This document shows positions 1-7,144 of a stretch of 15,414 nucleotides of DNA, piece by piece. A program made the position numbers and the translations under genes. Position 1 is the first letter of the stretch, and every line of letters begins with the position of its first letter. The DNA is taken from contig CAJKNC010000032.1 of assembly GCA_905201175.1 (NCBI GenBank), positions 1-15,414 on the forward strand. The letters run 5' to 3'. The stretch comes from an uncultured Succinatimonas sp. Lineage in GTDB: Bacteria > Pseudomonadota > Gammaproteobacteria > Enterobacterales > Succinivibrionaceae. Below the pieces are notes generated by a model. It ran no database searches. It saw nothing but the letters and a program-made list of their open reading frames with translations, and was not told where the DNA came from.

Positions 1-9
1 ATTTAAATC

Positions 10-351
10 TTAATTAACTATTTGCAGAGCCTGAGGATTAGTCATCTCCGCCTTTCCTTTATAAAGCCCTATCGTGCCTAGTGCGCAGACCTTTCTTTTT
101 TCAAATTGATGGATATTGCTGTAGCTTGCCTCAGGCGTTATAAATACAGTAAAAGTCTGATTTGGATAGCTGTAATCAAAGTTTAAAAAGATATACTGCT
201 TATTAGCTACAAGCTGCGCTGCATAACCGCATACAGTTGCATTTTTCCCTATATAGTTCACAGCCTCATGAGCAGAGATCACAAGATTGGCCTGTGCATT
301 GCCTGCAGCAAATAAAACCAGCAAAGAAAAACAAAGCTTAATAACCTGCAT
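10..351 (-). CDS. Small secreted OB-fold-like protein of unknown function
   Basis: A 113-residue protein with an evident signal peptide: basic start MQVIK, hydrophobic run LCFSLLVLFA, and a likely signal peptidase I site after A-Q-A near residue 21, so it should be exported to the periplasm. The mature part (about 90 residues) resembles short secreted OB-fold proteins: an early segment with conserved T-V-C-G (Cys41), a central FLNFD...YPNQTFTVFI strand pair (residues 55-71), and a C-terminal KVCALGTIGLYKGKAEM segment (88-103). Cys41 and Cys89 could form a disulfide in the periplasm. AAGGA lies 3-4 bases before the ATG. It is downstream of and co-directional with the DusC gene, 55 bases away, but no functional link is apparent. 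I recognise the fold pattern, not a specific function; ligand and partner are unknown. Confidence 0.75.
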   Translation of the reverse strand: MQVIKLCFSLLVLFAAGNAQANLVISAHEAVNYIGKNATVCGYAAQLVANKQYIFLNFDYSYPNQTFTVFITPEASYSNIHQFEKRKVCALGTIGLYKGKAEMTNPQALQIVN

Positions 352-406
352 AATTCCTTCTTAAAATCTTTAAACGTTTTTTCTATTAAAATGCTGCACC
401 TTTTAT

Positions 407-1369
407 TTAAAGGTTTTCTAATTCCTGCAGCTTATTTTCAAGCGCTGCCATGCCTTCCTTTGGCGTGCCTAGACGGCAAAAGCCTCGGAAGAAATCAGCC
501 AGATCCCGATGAGCTAAGCGCGCATAGCCTAAAAACTGCTTAGCTCTGTCCATCACCGTCTTCTCAGGACGGCCTAAGGAGATAAATTCCTCCATAACCT
601 CAAGGGTGGTAGTTAAAATCTGCGCATCATTGAAAGGCACTGCCTCATTTTTTATGACTTTGCCCAAATTCGGCGTCATGAAAGCGCCGCGGCCGCACAT
701 TAAAGTGGAGCATAAGCTTTGCTGTCGGCACTCTAAAGCGCTCTTAAGATCGACAATATCGCCATTAGCTACCAATTCAATATTAGGACAGAGCTCATGC
801 ATGGGTGCTAGGATAGACCAGTCTAAAGCTTCAGTGCGATAAAGCTCAGAGCGAGTACGGCAATGCACAATGATCTCATTGATGCCCTCAACGGCAACAG
901 CCTTAATGATGCCGGCCAATTCCTTTTTGTCAGCAAAGCCTGCGCGGATTTTTACCGAAAGCTTAGTATTGGGATCCAAACTATCCCGCATGCTTGAGAC
1001 AATGGTATTTAAAAGCTCGGTTTCACGCAGAAGCATCGATCCTGCATGATGCACAAAGCGCGAGGGACAGCCGAAGTTCATGTCTATGCCATGTGCCCCC
1101 TGTCTTTCGGCAACCTTAGCGCTCTTAGCTAAAACATCGGGATTGTCGCCTAGCAGCTGCACTCTTACAGGAGTGCCGTCTGCAGTTTTAAAGCCGTTTT
1201 CGCTTTCAGTGACGATCCTAGCTAAAGTTTTTTCTGCAAGAGGAATATCGGTTACGCGAATAAACTCAGAAAAACACTCATCATAAGAGCCATGAGCACA
1301 AAGGATCTTACGCAAGGGTGCGTCTGCCAGCCCCTCCATGGGAGCTAGGTATACTCTAAAATTATTCAT
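407..1369 (-). CDS. dusC: tRNA-dihydrouridine(16) synthase DusC
   Basis: FMN-dependent enzyme that reduces uridine to dihydrouridine in the tRNA D-loop (U16 for DusC). About 320 residues, close to E. coli DusC (315). Seen (numbered from the upstream ATG at 1375): N-terminal FMN-barrel start YLAPMEGLAD (9-18), RVQLLGDNP (71-79), the catalytic cysteine motif NFGCPS with Cys103, SVKIRAG (140-146) with the FMN-phosphate lysine, and a helical C-terminal domain. The usual HGRT motif reads HCRT here (171-174). The alignment is with DusC rather than DusA or DusB, for example SEFIRVTD near residue 36-43. Two in-frame ATGs lie six bases apart; the weak AAAGAG ribosome site is 3 bases from the first (1375) and 9 from the second (1369), so I chose the second. 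A candidate promoter lies at 1420-1449. Confidence 0.9.
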   Translation of the reverse strand: MNNFRVYLAPMEGLADAPLRKILCAHGSYDECFSEFIRVTDIPLAEKTLARIVTESENGFKTADGTPVRVQLLGDNPDVLAKSAKVAERQGAHGIDMNFGCPSRFVHHAGSMLLRETELLNTIVSSMRDSLDPNTKLSVKIRAGFADKKELAGIIKAVAVEGINEIIVHCRTRSELYRTEALDWSILAPMHELCPNIELVANGDIVDLKSALECRQQSLCSTLMCGRGAFMTPNLGKVIKNEAVPFNDAQILTTTLEVMEEFISLGRPEKTVMDRAKQFLGYARLAHRDLADFFRGFCRLGTPKEGMAALENKLQELENL

Positions 1370-1419
1370 AATCATATTCTCTTTAAAGCAATATTTTTAA
1401 GTGGGTGCATTTTAGCAAA

Positions 1420-1449
1420 AATTTACGCTAAGCCTTACCAGAATTTCAA
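1420..1449 (-). promoter_or_regulatory. Candidate sigma70 promoter for dusC
   Basis: On the minus strand, TTGAAA (complement of 1444-1449) and TAAATT (complement of 1420-1425) are separated by 18 bases, about 50 bases upstream of the dusC start. The -35 is good and the -10 is mediocre. This is pattern matching only. Confidence 0.35.
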
Positions 1450-1525
1450 AGTTTTATGCTTTGTTTATGGGCAGAGATTAGGCATTTCTCCTCTGTTTTA
1501 GGCTCTACAGCTCAAAAAATTAACT

Positions 1526-1554
1526 TTAAACGAACTTAAAAAAGCAAATATGAT
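1526..1554 (+). promoter_or_regulatory. Candidate sigma70 promoter for the MYG1-family gene
   Basis: TTAAAC (1526-1531), a 17-base spacer, and TATGAT (1549-1554), followed by a leader of about 50 bases and a good ribosome site (AAGGAG, 5 bases before the ATG at 1614). The spacing is ideal but the -35 matches the consensus only partly. Confidence 0.4.
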
Positions 1555-1613
1555 AGGATCTAGCCACCTGCTGCAAACCGTGGCTGATTTTTTACTTGCC
1601 CTAAGGAGATTTC

Positions 1614-2594
1614 ATGCTGATTGCCACTCATGACGGCTCATTTCATGCCGATGAAACTACAGCCTGCGCGATCATAAGCTATTTATATGATAATTGCACT
1701 TTTATCCGCAGCCGTGATCCTCAAGAATTAGAAAAAGCTGATATTATTCTTGATGTTTCAGGGATCAACGATGAGCGTCATTTTGATCATCACAGCAAAG
1801 AATTCACCCTCGAGCGCGCAAACGGCATCAAATACGCTACTGCCGGCTTAATGTGGAAAAAATTCGGCATCGCATTCTTAAAAAAAGCAGCCAAAAGCAG
1901 CTTTGAAGCCGCTCCTGCAGAAGAAATCCTGCACAAGGCTTTTGAGAGAATTGATAAGGAGATTATGCAGCTTATCGATCTTGACGATAACGGCCAGCTT
2001 ACCGAGCACCTAGACAAGCTTGCCAAAACGGCTACTCCCAGAGAAGATGCCATCAAAGACAGTCTTTGCGATTTTATGCAGAGCATCCCCAGCATTCCCT
2101 ACTTAGTTGCGATGATGAATGTCGCCAAGCAAAATTCCGAAGCTCAGGATAAAAACTTTTTAACTATTGTAAAGATCCTCAAGACCTTGCTTATAAACGC
2201 CGCAGTTCACGCCATAGACACGGAAAACGGCATCGCAAAGGTTATAGAAGCTTATACCGGCGGCGAGCTTTTAATCATGCATGAAAAGCTTCCCTGGACT
2301 CAGGCGGTATTTGCCAACATGGAATTATTTAAAGACTGCCTTTTAGCTGTATATCCAGATCGCAGCGGCAGATGGCGCGTACAGTCCCTGCCCATCTCCA
2401 AGGCCCAGAAATTTAAAAACCGCTTAAGCGCTCCTTGCGAATGGCGCGGACTTAATAATGAGGCCTTAGACAAAGCCACAGGCCTTGAGCACACCTGCTT
2501 TATCCATAAGACCGGCTTTACCGGCGGTGCCCTGTATTTTGAGGATAATCTGCAGCTTGCAAAGCTATGGCTTAAATTAGGCAAAAAAGATTGA
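1614..2594 (+). CDS. MYG1/UPF0160-family DHH-like phosphohydrolase
   Basis: A 326-residue member of the MYG1 (UPF0160) family, relatives of DHH phosphoesterases; the eukaryotic member MYG1 is described as a 3'-5' RNA exonuclease. Bacterial substrates are not established to my knowledge. Visible motifs: THDGSFHADE at residues 5-14 (metal-binding His and Asp), LDVSG with Asp47, RHFDHHSKEF with Asp58-His59-His60 (the DHH signature), KYATAGLMWKKFG (73-85), LIDLDDNG (120-127), and a C-terminal CFIHKTGFTGGAL (295-307), the conserved FxHxxGFxGG end block. All blocks are present in the usual order and the length is normal for the family, so it should be an active soluble hydrolase. The start is supported by AAGGAG five bases upstream. 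It is a single-gene transcript with its own terminator at 2598-2624, convergent with the DUF1189 gene. Confidence 0.87.
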   Translation: MLIATHDGSFHADETTACAIISYLYDNCTFIRSRDPQELEKADIILDVSGINDERHFDHHSKEFTLERANGIKYATAGLMWKKFGIAFLKKAAKSSFEAAPAEEILHKAFERIDKEIMQLIDLDDNGQLTEHLDKLAKTATPREDAIKDSLCDFMQSIPSIPYLVAMMNVAKQNSEAQDKNFLTIVKILKTLLINAAVHAIDTENGIAKVIEAYTGGELLIMHEKLPWTQAVFANMELFKDCLLAVYPDRSGRWRVQSLPISKAQKFKNRLSAPCEWRGLNNEALDKATGLEHTCFIHKTGFTGGALYFEDNLQLAKLWLKLGKKD

Positions 2595-2597
2595 TAT

Positions 2598-2624
2598 AAA
2601 AAAGGCCGGATTTCCGGCCTTTTT
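2598..2624. terminator. Bidirectional intrinsic terminator
   Basis: Stem GGCCGG/CCGGCC with loop ATTT (core 2604-2619), preceded by six A and followed by five T, so it has a U-tract in both directions. It lies 4 bases after the stop of the MYG1-family gene and 12 bases from the stop of the convergent DUF1189 gene and should serve both. Confidence 0.93.
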
Positions 2625-2635
2625 AATCTCAAAGC

Positions 2636-3553
2636 TTAAGGAACGAAGCTTCCCGGCCCGCTCTTATTCTCATCTGACGGCTGACTGTTATGCTTGAAAG
2701 CTGAGCTTCGATTATTCCCTGCAAGGTAGGAAGCAAAGCCCTCAGGCCCAAGCTCGCGCAGCTTCCGGCGAAATTCCTTTGCCGTCAGCACCACATAAAT
2801 TAAAGGCAGCATAGCCATTACCGAATAGGATATAGGCAGACTTACATAGTATTGAGCTAAAAGCAAAATTGCCACGATAGTATTGGCAAAAGAGCAGAAG
2901 CGCATATAAGAGATGAATTTCAGATTCACTCCTGAGACTATGGCAAAGAGGAATTTTGCAATTAATGCCGTAATTAAGGTGTTAAAGGATAAAATTGAGA
3001 AAAACCAAATGGTTACTACAGACCATATAGTGGCAATCCCTGAGCTTAAAGCCATATCCAATGACTGAGCTGCACTTAGAGGACTAAAGGTAGAATCTAC
3101 CTCAAACAAGGAGCTGTACGGCACTGTCTGTACTTTACCCTGAGATTTGATCACAAAGCTGCTGCTGTTAAGCTCAATAGGCGCTAATAAAGCATCCCCG
3201 CTTAAAGCTTTATTATCAGTATTGTAGACAATAGCGGGCTGTCCTTTGGAGTTATATAAAAGCTTGTAGCTTTCATTATTATCGTTCGGCGACAATAGTC
3301 CATTTTTATTTAAATAGCTAGGCGGCAGCTGCCCTATCAAAGAAACTATTTCCAAGGATTTGAACTTATCCATGATAGAGGAAACCTGCAGGCTCGCAGG
3401 CGCTGCAATAGCCGCACTCAAAAGCAGCAGGTAAACAAAGCCTATGCCCCTCATGCGGGTAAGAATAAATGTATAAAAGTCTTTAGAATAGAGAGCTTTT
3501 AGCGGATACGTAAGTTTTTCAAGCCAAGATGAGCTTGGAGAAATTTTTAGCAT
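2636..3553 (-). CDS. DUF1189 family inner-membrane protein
   Basis: A 305-residue predicted membrane protein. Layout: short cytosolic N-terminus with the family-like pattern of a KALYSKDFYTFILTRMRGIG stretch (19-38), a first membrane helix at about 37-58, a roughly 110-residue extracytoplasmic region (about 60-170) with the SLIGQLPP segment seen in DUF1189 proteins, then four hydrophobic helices at about 170-190, 190-208, 218-238 and 242-258, and a basic then polar disordered cytosolic tail (258-305). No catalytic motif is visible, and the family has no established function to my knowledge. It lies 53 bases downstream of the dihydroorotase on the same strand, with a GC-rich hairpin in the gap, so it may be read at reduced level from that promoter. 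The ribosome site is weak (AAAGAAAA). Family assignment is moderate to good; the role is unknown. Confidence 0.75.
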   Translation of the reverse strand: MLKISPSSSWLEKLTYPLKALYSKDFYTFILTRMRGIGFVYLLLLSAAIAAPASLQVSSIMDKFKSLEIVSLIGQLPPSYLNKNGLLSPNDNNESYKLLYNSKGQPAIVYNTDNKALSGDALLAPIELNSSSFVIKSQGKVQTVPYSSLFEVDSTFSPLSAAQSLDMALSSGIATIWSVVTIWFFSILSFNTLITALIAKFLFAIVSGVNLKFISYMRFCSFANTIVAILLLAQYYVSLPISYSVMAMLPLIYVVLTAKEFRRKLRELGPEGFASYLAGNNRSSAFKHNSQPSDENKSGPGSFVP

Positions 3554-3575
3554 AATAATATTTTCTTTAGAAAGC

Positions 3576-3595
3576 GCCCTCGAAAAGCCGAGGGC
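3576..3595 (-). terminator. Hairpin between the dihydroorotase and DUF1189 genes
   Basis: Perfect 7-bp stem GCCCTCG/CGAGGGC with a six-base loop, 11 bases after the dihydroorotase stop. On the minus strand the following bases are GCTTTCT, a poor U-tract, so it probably reduces rather than abolishes read-through into the DUF1189 gene, or acts as an intercistronic stability hairpin. Confidence 0.5.
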
Positions 3596-3606
3596 TATTT
3601 ATTAGG

Positions 3607-4947
3607 TTAACGGTCAAACTCTAAAGCAAATCCTATGCTATCGTCAACTAATTTTCCATTTTCTACCACTAAATTGCCGTTGACTAAGGTATGTACCACA
3701 GAACAGGCAAAGGTATGATGTAAAAACGGCGAATAACCGCATTTGCTTGCAATTTCATCGCTTGTAACCGTATGCGGCTTTAAAGGATCGATGATGGCTA
3801 AGTCAGCATAATAGCCTTCCTCAATTTTGCCGCGGTTTTTAATGCGGTAGCGCTCTGCAACGTTTTCTGAGGCTGCCTTAATAATCGTCTCAAGGCTCAA
3901 TTCTCTGCGCTTCCATAAATCCAGCAGCGCCAGCAGCGAGTACTGAATTGACGGTACTCCTGAAGCGCAATGCTTGTAATTGCCGGTCTTAGCGCTGATT
4001 TCATGAGGAGCATGATCAGTTCCGATGGTTGTAATTACTCCATCTTCAACGGCTTTAATTAAAGCTAAGCGATCGCGTTCCGTCTTGACGGCCGGATTAC
4101 ACTTTAAAAAGCCGCCTAAGCGCTCATAATCAGATTCAGAGAAATACAAGTGCGGAATTACGGCTTCGCCTGAAATCTGTCGGGTACGGCAGTTGCCGAA
4201 CATGTATTCCTTTAAAAGCTCAACCTCTTTGGCTGTAGATAAATGCATCAGATGCAGCCGAGCGCCGGTTTCCTTTGCAAGCTCAATGGCAAGCTTTGAA
4301 GACTCAACGCAGGCCTCTTCGCTTCTGATGATGCGGTGCATGGAAAACGGAATATCCTCGCCGTACTGAGAGAGTGCTTTCTTCTCATTTTCAAAGATGA
4401 TATTGCTGTCCTCGCAGTGCGTGCAGATCAAAGTCCGCGCTTCGATAAAAACCTTAGCTAAAGTCTTAAGATCGTCTAAAAGCAAATTGCCCGTGGTAGA
4501 GCCCATAAAAATCTTCAAAGCTGCATACTCCTTAGGAGGAATGCGCTTAATTGCTTCTAGATTGTCGCTGCCTGCACCTAAGTAAAAACCATAGTTAGCG
4601 ATACTGTCCTTCGCAGCCTTTGCCTTCTTAAGCTTTAAGCCCTCTTCATCTAAAACGGGAGGATTGTTATTCGGCATATCTAAATAAGAGGTAACGCCGC
4701 CTAAAACAGCTGCCCGCGATTCAGAATAAATCGTGGCTTTCTGAGTCATGCCGGGCTCTCTGAAATGTACATGCTCGTCAATAAGGCCCGGCATAACCAA
4801 AAGCTCATGGCAGTCAATAACCCGTGCCCCCTCGCAGCTTATATCAGGGGCAATTTTTGCAATTAAATTTCCTTCAATGAGGAGGTCTTCTCGTATAATA
4901 CGAGAAGGAGTTGCTATTGCGGCGTCTTTAAGTAAAATCCTGTTCAT
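3607..4947 (-). CDS. pyrC: Dihydroorotase (class I-like cyclic amidohydrolase)
   Basis: Interconverts N-carbamoyl-aspartate and dihydroorotate in pyrimidine synthesis, cytosolic. 446 residues, the length of the multifunctional-complex/AllB-like branch rather than the about 348-residue E. coli PyrC. Visible metal-site motifs: GLIDEHVHFREPG (54-66; His59 and His61, with substrate-binding Arg63), a likely carbamylated Lys145 in ALKIFMGSTTG, His177 in THCED, His235 in LMHLST, and the catalytic Asp311 in GTDHAPH. The C-terminal segment EEGYYADLAIIDP returns to the N-terminal beta-sandwich, as in amidohydrolases. Allantoinase or hydantoinase is the main alternative, but the HVHFREPG context and LDMPNNNPP (89-97) favour dihydroorotase. 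AGGAG stands 8 bases before the start. It is divergent from nudF with 50 bases between. Confidence 0.87.
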   Translation of the reverse strand: MNRILLKDAAIATPSRIIREDLLIEGNLIAKIAPDISCEGARVIDCHELLVMPGLIDEHVHFREPGMTQKATIYSESRAAVLGGVTSYLDMPNNNPPVLDEEGLKLKKAKAAKDSIANYGFYLGAGSDNLEAIKRIPPKEYAALKIFMGSTTGNLLLDDLKTLAKVFIEARTLICTHCEDSNIIFENEKKALSQYGEDIPFSMHRIIRSEEACVESSKLAIELAKETGARLHLMHLSTAKEVELLKEYMFGNCRTRQISGEAVIPHLYFSESDYERLGGFLKCNPAVKTERDRLALIKAVEDGVITTIGTDHAPHEISAKTGNYKHCASGVPSIQYSLLALLDLWKRRELSLETIIKAASENVAERYRIKNRGKIEEGYYADLAIIDPLKPHTVTSDEIASKCGYSPFLHHTFACSVVHTLVNGNLVVENGKLVDDSIGFALEFDR

Positions 4948-4997
4948 TAGTTATGCTCCTTGAAAATACTTCTATTTTATAATAGGTTTTACCCTTT
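4948..4997. promoter_or_regulatory. Short divergent promoter region between pyrC and nudF
   Basis: These 50 bases must hold the 5' signals of both genes unless promoters lie inside the opposite gene. TATAAT at 4978-4983 is a perfect -10 for nudF, but the only TTGAAA (4960-4965) is 12 bases away, too close for a normal -35, and transcription from it would start only about 8 bases before the nudF ATG. On the minus strand AAGGAG precedes pyrC. The exact promoters are unresolved. Confidence 0.4.
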
Positions 4998-5633
4998 ATG
5001 TCTGATGCTTTAAATTTATTCGCGCCAAAATTCAATATAAATGACGTAACTATTCATGAAAAAAAACGTGCTTATAAGAAAATCTTTGCTATAGATGAGT
5101 ATAAGCTTTCCTATAAGCGTTTTGACGGCTCAACCTCCCCTATTTTGGATCGCCATATTTTCGAGCGTGATCGCGATGCTGCAGTGATCCTGCCTTACGA
5201 TCCCAATACTGACGAAGTCTGCCTGATTGAGCAATTCCGCCCGGGTGCCTTAAAAGATAAAATCTCACCGTGGCTGATTGAAGTTGTAGCCGGCCTCATA
5301 GATGACGGCGAGACTCCGGAAGCGGCAGCACTGCGTGAGCTTAAGGAAGAAGCAAAAATTGAAATTACCCAGGACAATCTGCATTTCTGCTTAGGAGAAT
5401 ATCCAAGCCCCGGCGGAATTTCCGAATATGTATCCATCTATATTGCCACCTGCGATTTAAGCCATCTTGCCAATCATGGCGGCTTAGAGAGCGAGAGCGA
5501 GGATATCCGCGTCTTTAAGGTCAAATTTGAGGACGCTTACAATCAAATCGCTACAGGCGGCATTCGCAATTCAGCTGCCATCATTGCGCTTATGTATTTA
5601 AAACTTAACTACCATAAATTTAAAAAAGCTTAA
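4998..5633 (+). CDS. nudF: ADP-ribose pyrophosphatase NudF (Nudix hydrolase)
   Basis: Hydrolyses ADP-ribose to AMP and ribose-5-phosphate; cytosolic, Mg-dependent. 211 residues against 209 for E. coli NudF, with which it is collinear: RDRDAAVILPYDP (58-70), EQFRPGA (78-84), PWLIEVVAGLIDDGE (91-105), then the Nudix helix with REL-x-EE at 113-118, and the C-terminal block ESEDIRVFKV...AYNQIATGGIRNSAAIIAL (166-198) that is typical of NudF. The Nudix box GX5EX7REUXEEXGU is intact except that the last Gly is Lys (residue 120). The catalytic Glu residues 114, 117 and 118 are all present, so activity is likely. The ATG has only a weak upstream AGG. Its stop is 4 bases before the dapE start, so the two genes are almost certainly co-transcribed and perhaps translationally coupled. 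Confidence 0.88.
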   Translation: MSDALNLFAPKFNINDVTIHEKKRAYKKIFAIDEYKLSYKRFDGSTSPILDRHIFERDRDAAVILPYDPNTDEVCLIEQFRPGALKDKISPWLIEVVAGLIDDGETPEAAALRELKEEAKIEITQDNLHFCLGEYPSPGGISEYVSIYIATCDLSHLANHGGLESESEDIRVFKVKFEDAYNQIATGGIRNSAAIIALMYLKLNYHKFKKA

Positions 5634-5637
5634 AATT

Positions 5638-6786
5638 ATGAATTTATCAAAGACTGTAGCTTTAGCTCAAAGCTTAGTGAGAATTCCTTCCGTCACGCCC
5701 GAGGATAACGGCTGCCAGAAGCTGGTCTCGGAAATTTTAGAGCCTCTAGGCTGCAAATGTACTTCTCTTTGCGACAGCGGCACTGCCAATCTTATAGTCA
5801 TGCACGGCAGTGGCTCTCCTTTCACGCTCTTTTTAGGGCATACCGACGTTGTGCCGGCAGGCGAGCGCAAAGCCTGGGATCACGAGCCTTTCTGCGGTGA
5901 TATTTTAGAATATGACGGCGAAATGGTTTTATACGGCCGCGGCAGCGCCGACATGAAGGGCGGCGATGCCGCCATGATCATGGCCATGCATGACTATATT
6001 GTTAAACATCCTGAGCACAAAGGCACTATCGCCCTGCTGCTTACCTCAAATGAGGAAGGCGATGCTAAAGGAGCTACTCCCTTTGTCGTGGATAATTTTT
6101 TAAAGAAAAATAATCTTATCCCTGACTACTGCCTTATAGGAGAATGCTCAAGCGATGAATACTTCGGCGACAGCATTAAAAACGGACGCCGCGGCGATAT
6201 TAACTACACTATAGTCGTGCATGGAGTACAGGGACATATTGCTCAGGAGCAGTATGCTTCAAATGCCGTGCATGCAGCGGCAGCCTTAATCAAGGCCTTA
6301 GAGGAAAATCCTATCGATAACGGCTCCGACAGCTTCCCTCCTACATCTTTTCAGGTTTCAAACATTCATGCCGGCACTGGCGCTGACAATGTCATCCCGG
6401 GCGTCTGCACTCTAAGATGCAACAGCCGCTACAACGATCTGCAGACTGTAGACTCCGTTAAGGCTCATGTTCAGGAATGGATTGACAAGCTTAACTTAAA
6501 GTGCGACGTCAGCTTTCAGCATGACGGCGAGCCCTTTATCACCAGAGGCGGCAGGCTTATTGAGGTTTTAAGCACTAAAATCAGCGAAGTATTAAAGGTT
6601 AAGCCGTCTTTAGGCTCATCAGGAGGAACCTCTGACGGCCGCTTTATAAGACCTTTAGGCACGCAAACCGTAGAATTCGGTCCCGTTGCTAAAACTATCC
6701 ATAAAGCTAACGAAAGAGTTCCGATAAAGGTATTAGACGATCTAAAAGAGATCTTTTATCTGACTCTAGAAGAGCTCCATAAATAA
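5638..6786 (+). CDS. dapE: Succinyl-diaminopimelate desuccinylase DapE
   Basis: Zn-dependent M20 amidohydrolase that removes succinate from N-succinyl-L,L-diaminopimelate in lysine and peptidoglycan precursor synthesis. 382 residues, near the E. coli length of 375. Metal and catalytic residues seen: His68 and Asp70 in GHTDVVPAG, Asp105 in GSADMKGG, catalytic Glu139 and metal ligand Glu140 in NEEGDA, Glu169 in IGECSS, and His355 in KTIHKANERV. The dimerisation-domain block IKNGRRGDINYTIVVHGVQGH (180-200), GTGADNVIPG (247-256) and SSGGTSDGRF (327-336) separate it clearly from ArgE. The first residues LSKTVALAQSLVRIPSVTPED are the canonical start; no good ribosome site precedes the ATG, consistent with coupling to nudF. 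Its last 44 bases and terminator recur, diverged, at 8818-8898. Confidence 0.95.
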   Translation: MNLSKTVALAQSLVRIPSVTPEDNGCQKLVSEILEPLGCKCTSLCDSGTANLIVMHGSGSPFTLFLGHTDVVPAGERKAWDHEPFCGDILEYDGEMVLYGRGSADMKGGDAAMIMAMHDYIVKHPEHKGTIALLLTSNEEGDAKGATPFVVDNFLKKNNLIPDYCLIGECSSDEYFGDSIKNGRRGDINYTIVVHGVQGHIAQEQYASNAVHAAAALIKALEENPIDNGSDSFPPTSFQVSNIHAGTGADNVIPGVCTLRCNSRYNDLQTVDSVKAHVQEWIDKLNLKCDVSFQHDGEPFITRGGRLIEVLSTKISEVLKVKPSLGSSGGTSDGRFIRPLGTQTVEFGPVAKTIHKANERVPIKVLDDLKEIFYLTLEELHK

Positions 6787-6823
6787 CCGTCTTTCTGAAA
6801 CAGGCGATCTTATGCTCGCCTGT
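6740..6823 (+). repeat. Direct repeat copy A: dapE 3' end plus terminator hairpin
   Basis: The last 44 bases of the dapE reading frame up to the AAA before its stop (6740-6783) match 8818-8861 at 39 of 44 positions without a gap. After a short unmatched stretch, the terminator hairpin 6799-6823 matches 8874-8898 at 22 of 25. This is the functional copy. Confidence 0.85.
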
Positions 6824-6838
6824 TTTTCATTTCAGAAA
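6792..6838 (+). terminator. Intrinsic terminator of the nudF-dapE unit
   Basis: Core stem AAACAGGCGA/TCGCCTGTTT (6798-6807 with 6816-6825) and an 8-base loop, ending in a T run (6823-6827). The core is enclosed by a second inverted pair, TTTCTGAAA (6792-6800) and TTTCAGAAA (6830-6838), which is mutually exclusive with the outermost core pairs. It starts 5 bases after the dapE stop. Confidence 0.88.
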
Positions 6839-7144
6839 ATTCAGCAAAGCTTAAACATCCTATAAGAATATTCTTCATTAAAGCTTCTGCTTTTAATAAG
6901 CTCTTCTCATGCTTAAAAAAGTCTCATCTATAACAGGATCTATTCTTTAAAATACGCTGCTTTTACTAAGATTTGGGAAAATTTCTTTATCAGCAGGCTT
7001 TAATTACGCTGCGCTAAAATACTCCTACATATTTTAAGCTGCAGAAATTCATATAATTTAATGCTCCGCCAGCTTAAAGGCTAAAGAGCAAAATTATTCC
7101 AAGATAAAAATAAGCCTCACTGTCAGGTTCTGACAGAAAATTTT
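6839..7144. other. Gene-free spacer between the dapE terminator and glycerate kinase 3' end
   Basis: AT-rich, with stops in all frames and no coding or tRNA-like stretch that I can see. It contains a perfect 10-base palindrome AGAATATTCT (about 6866-6875) and the hairpin listed separately at 7120-7136. I see no promoter that clearly belongs to a gene. Confidence 0.6.
7120..7136 (-). terminator. Hairpin downstream of the glycerate kinase gene
   Basis: Perfect 7-bp stem CTGTCAG/CTGACAG with a 3-base loop, 8 bases beyond the glycerate kinase stop. On the minus strand the next bases are TGAGGCTTATTTTT, so the T-run is displaced by about 9 bases. It may be a weak terminator or an mRNA 3'-end stabiliser. 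Confidence 0.45.

Noticed and set aside
397..415. Small hairpin ACCTTT/AAAGGT at the dusC stop
   Set aside because: Weak A/T-rich stem overlapping the stop codon with no T-run; not convincing as a terminator.
5638..6786. ArgE (acetylornithine deacetylase) identity for the M20 enzyme near the arg cluster
   Set aside because: NGRRG, VQGH, GTGADNVIPG and SSGGTSDGRF blocks follow DapE and not ArgE.
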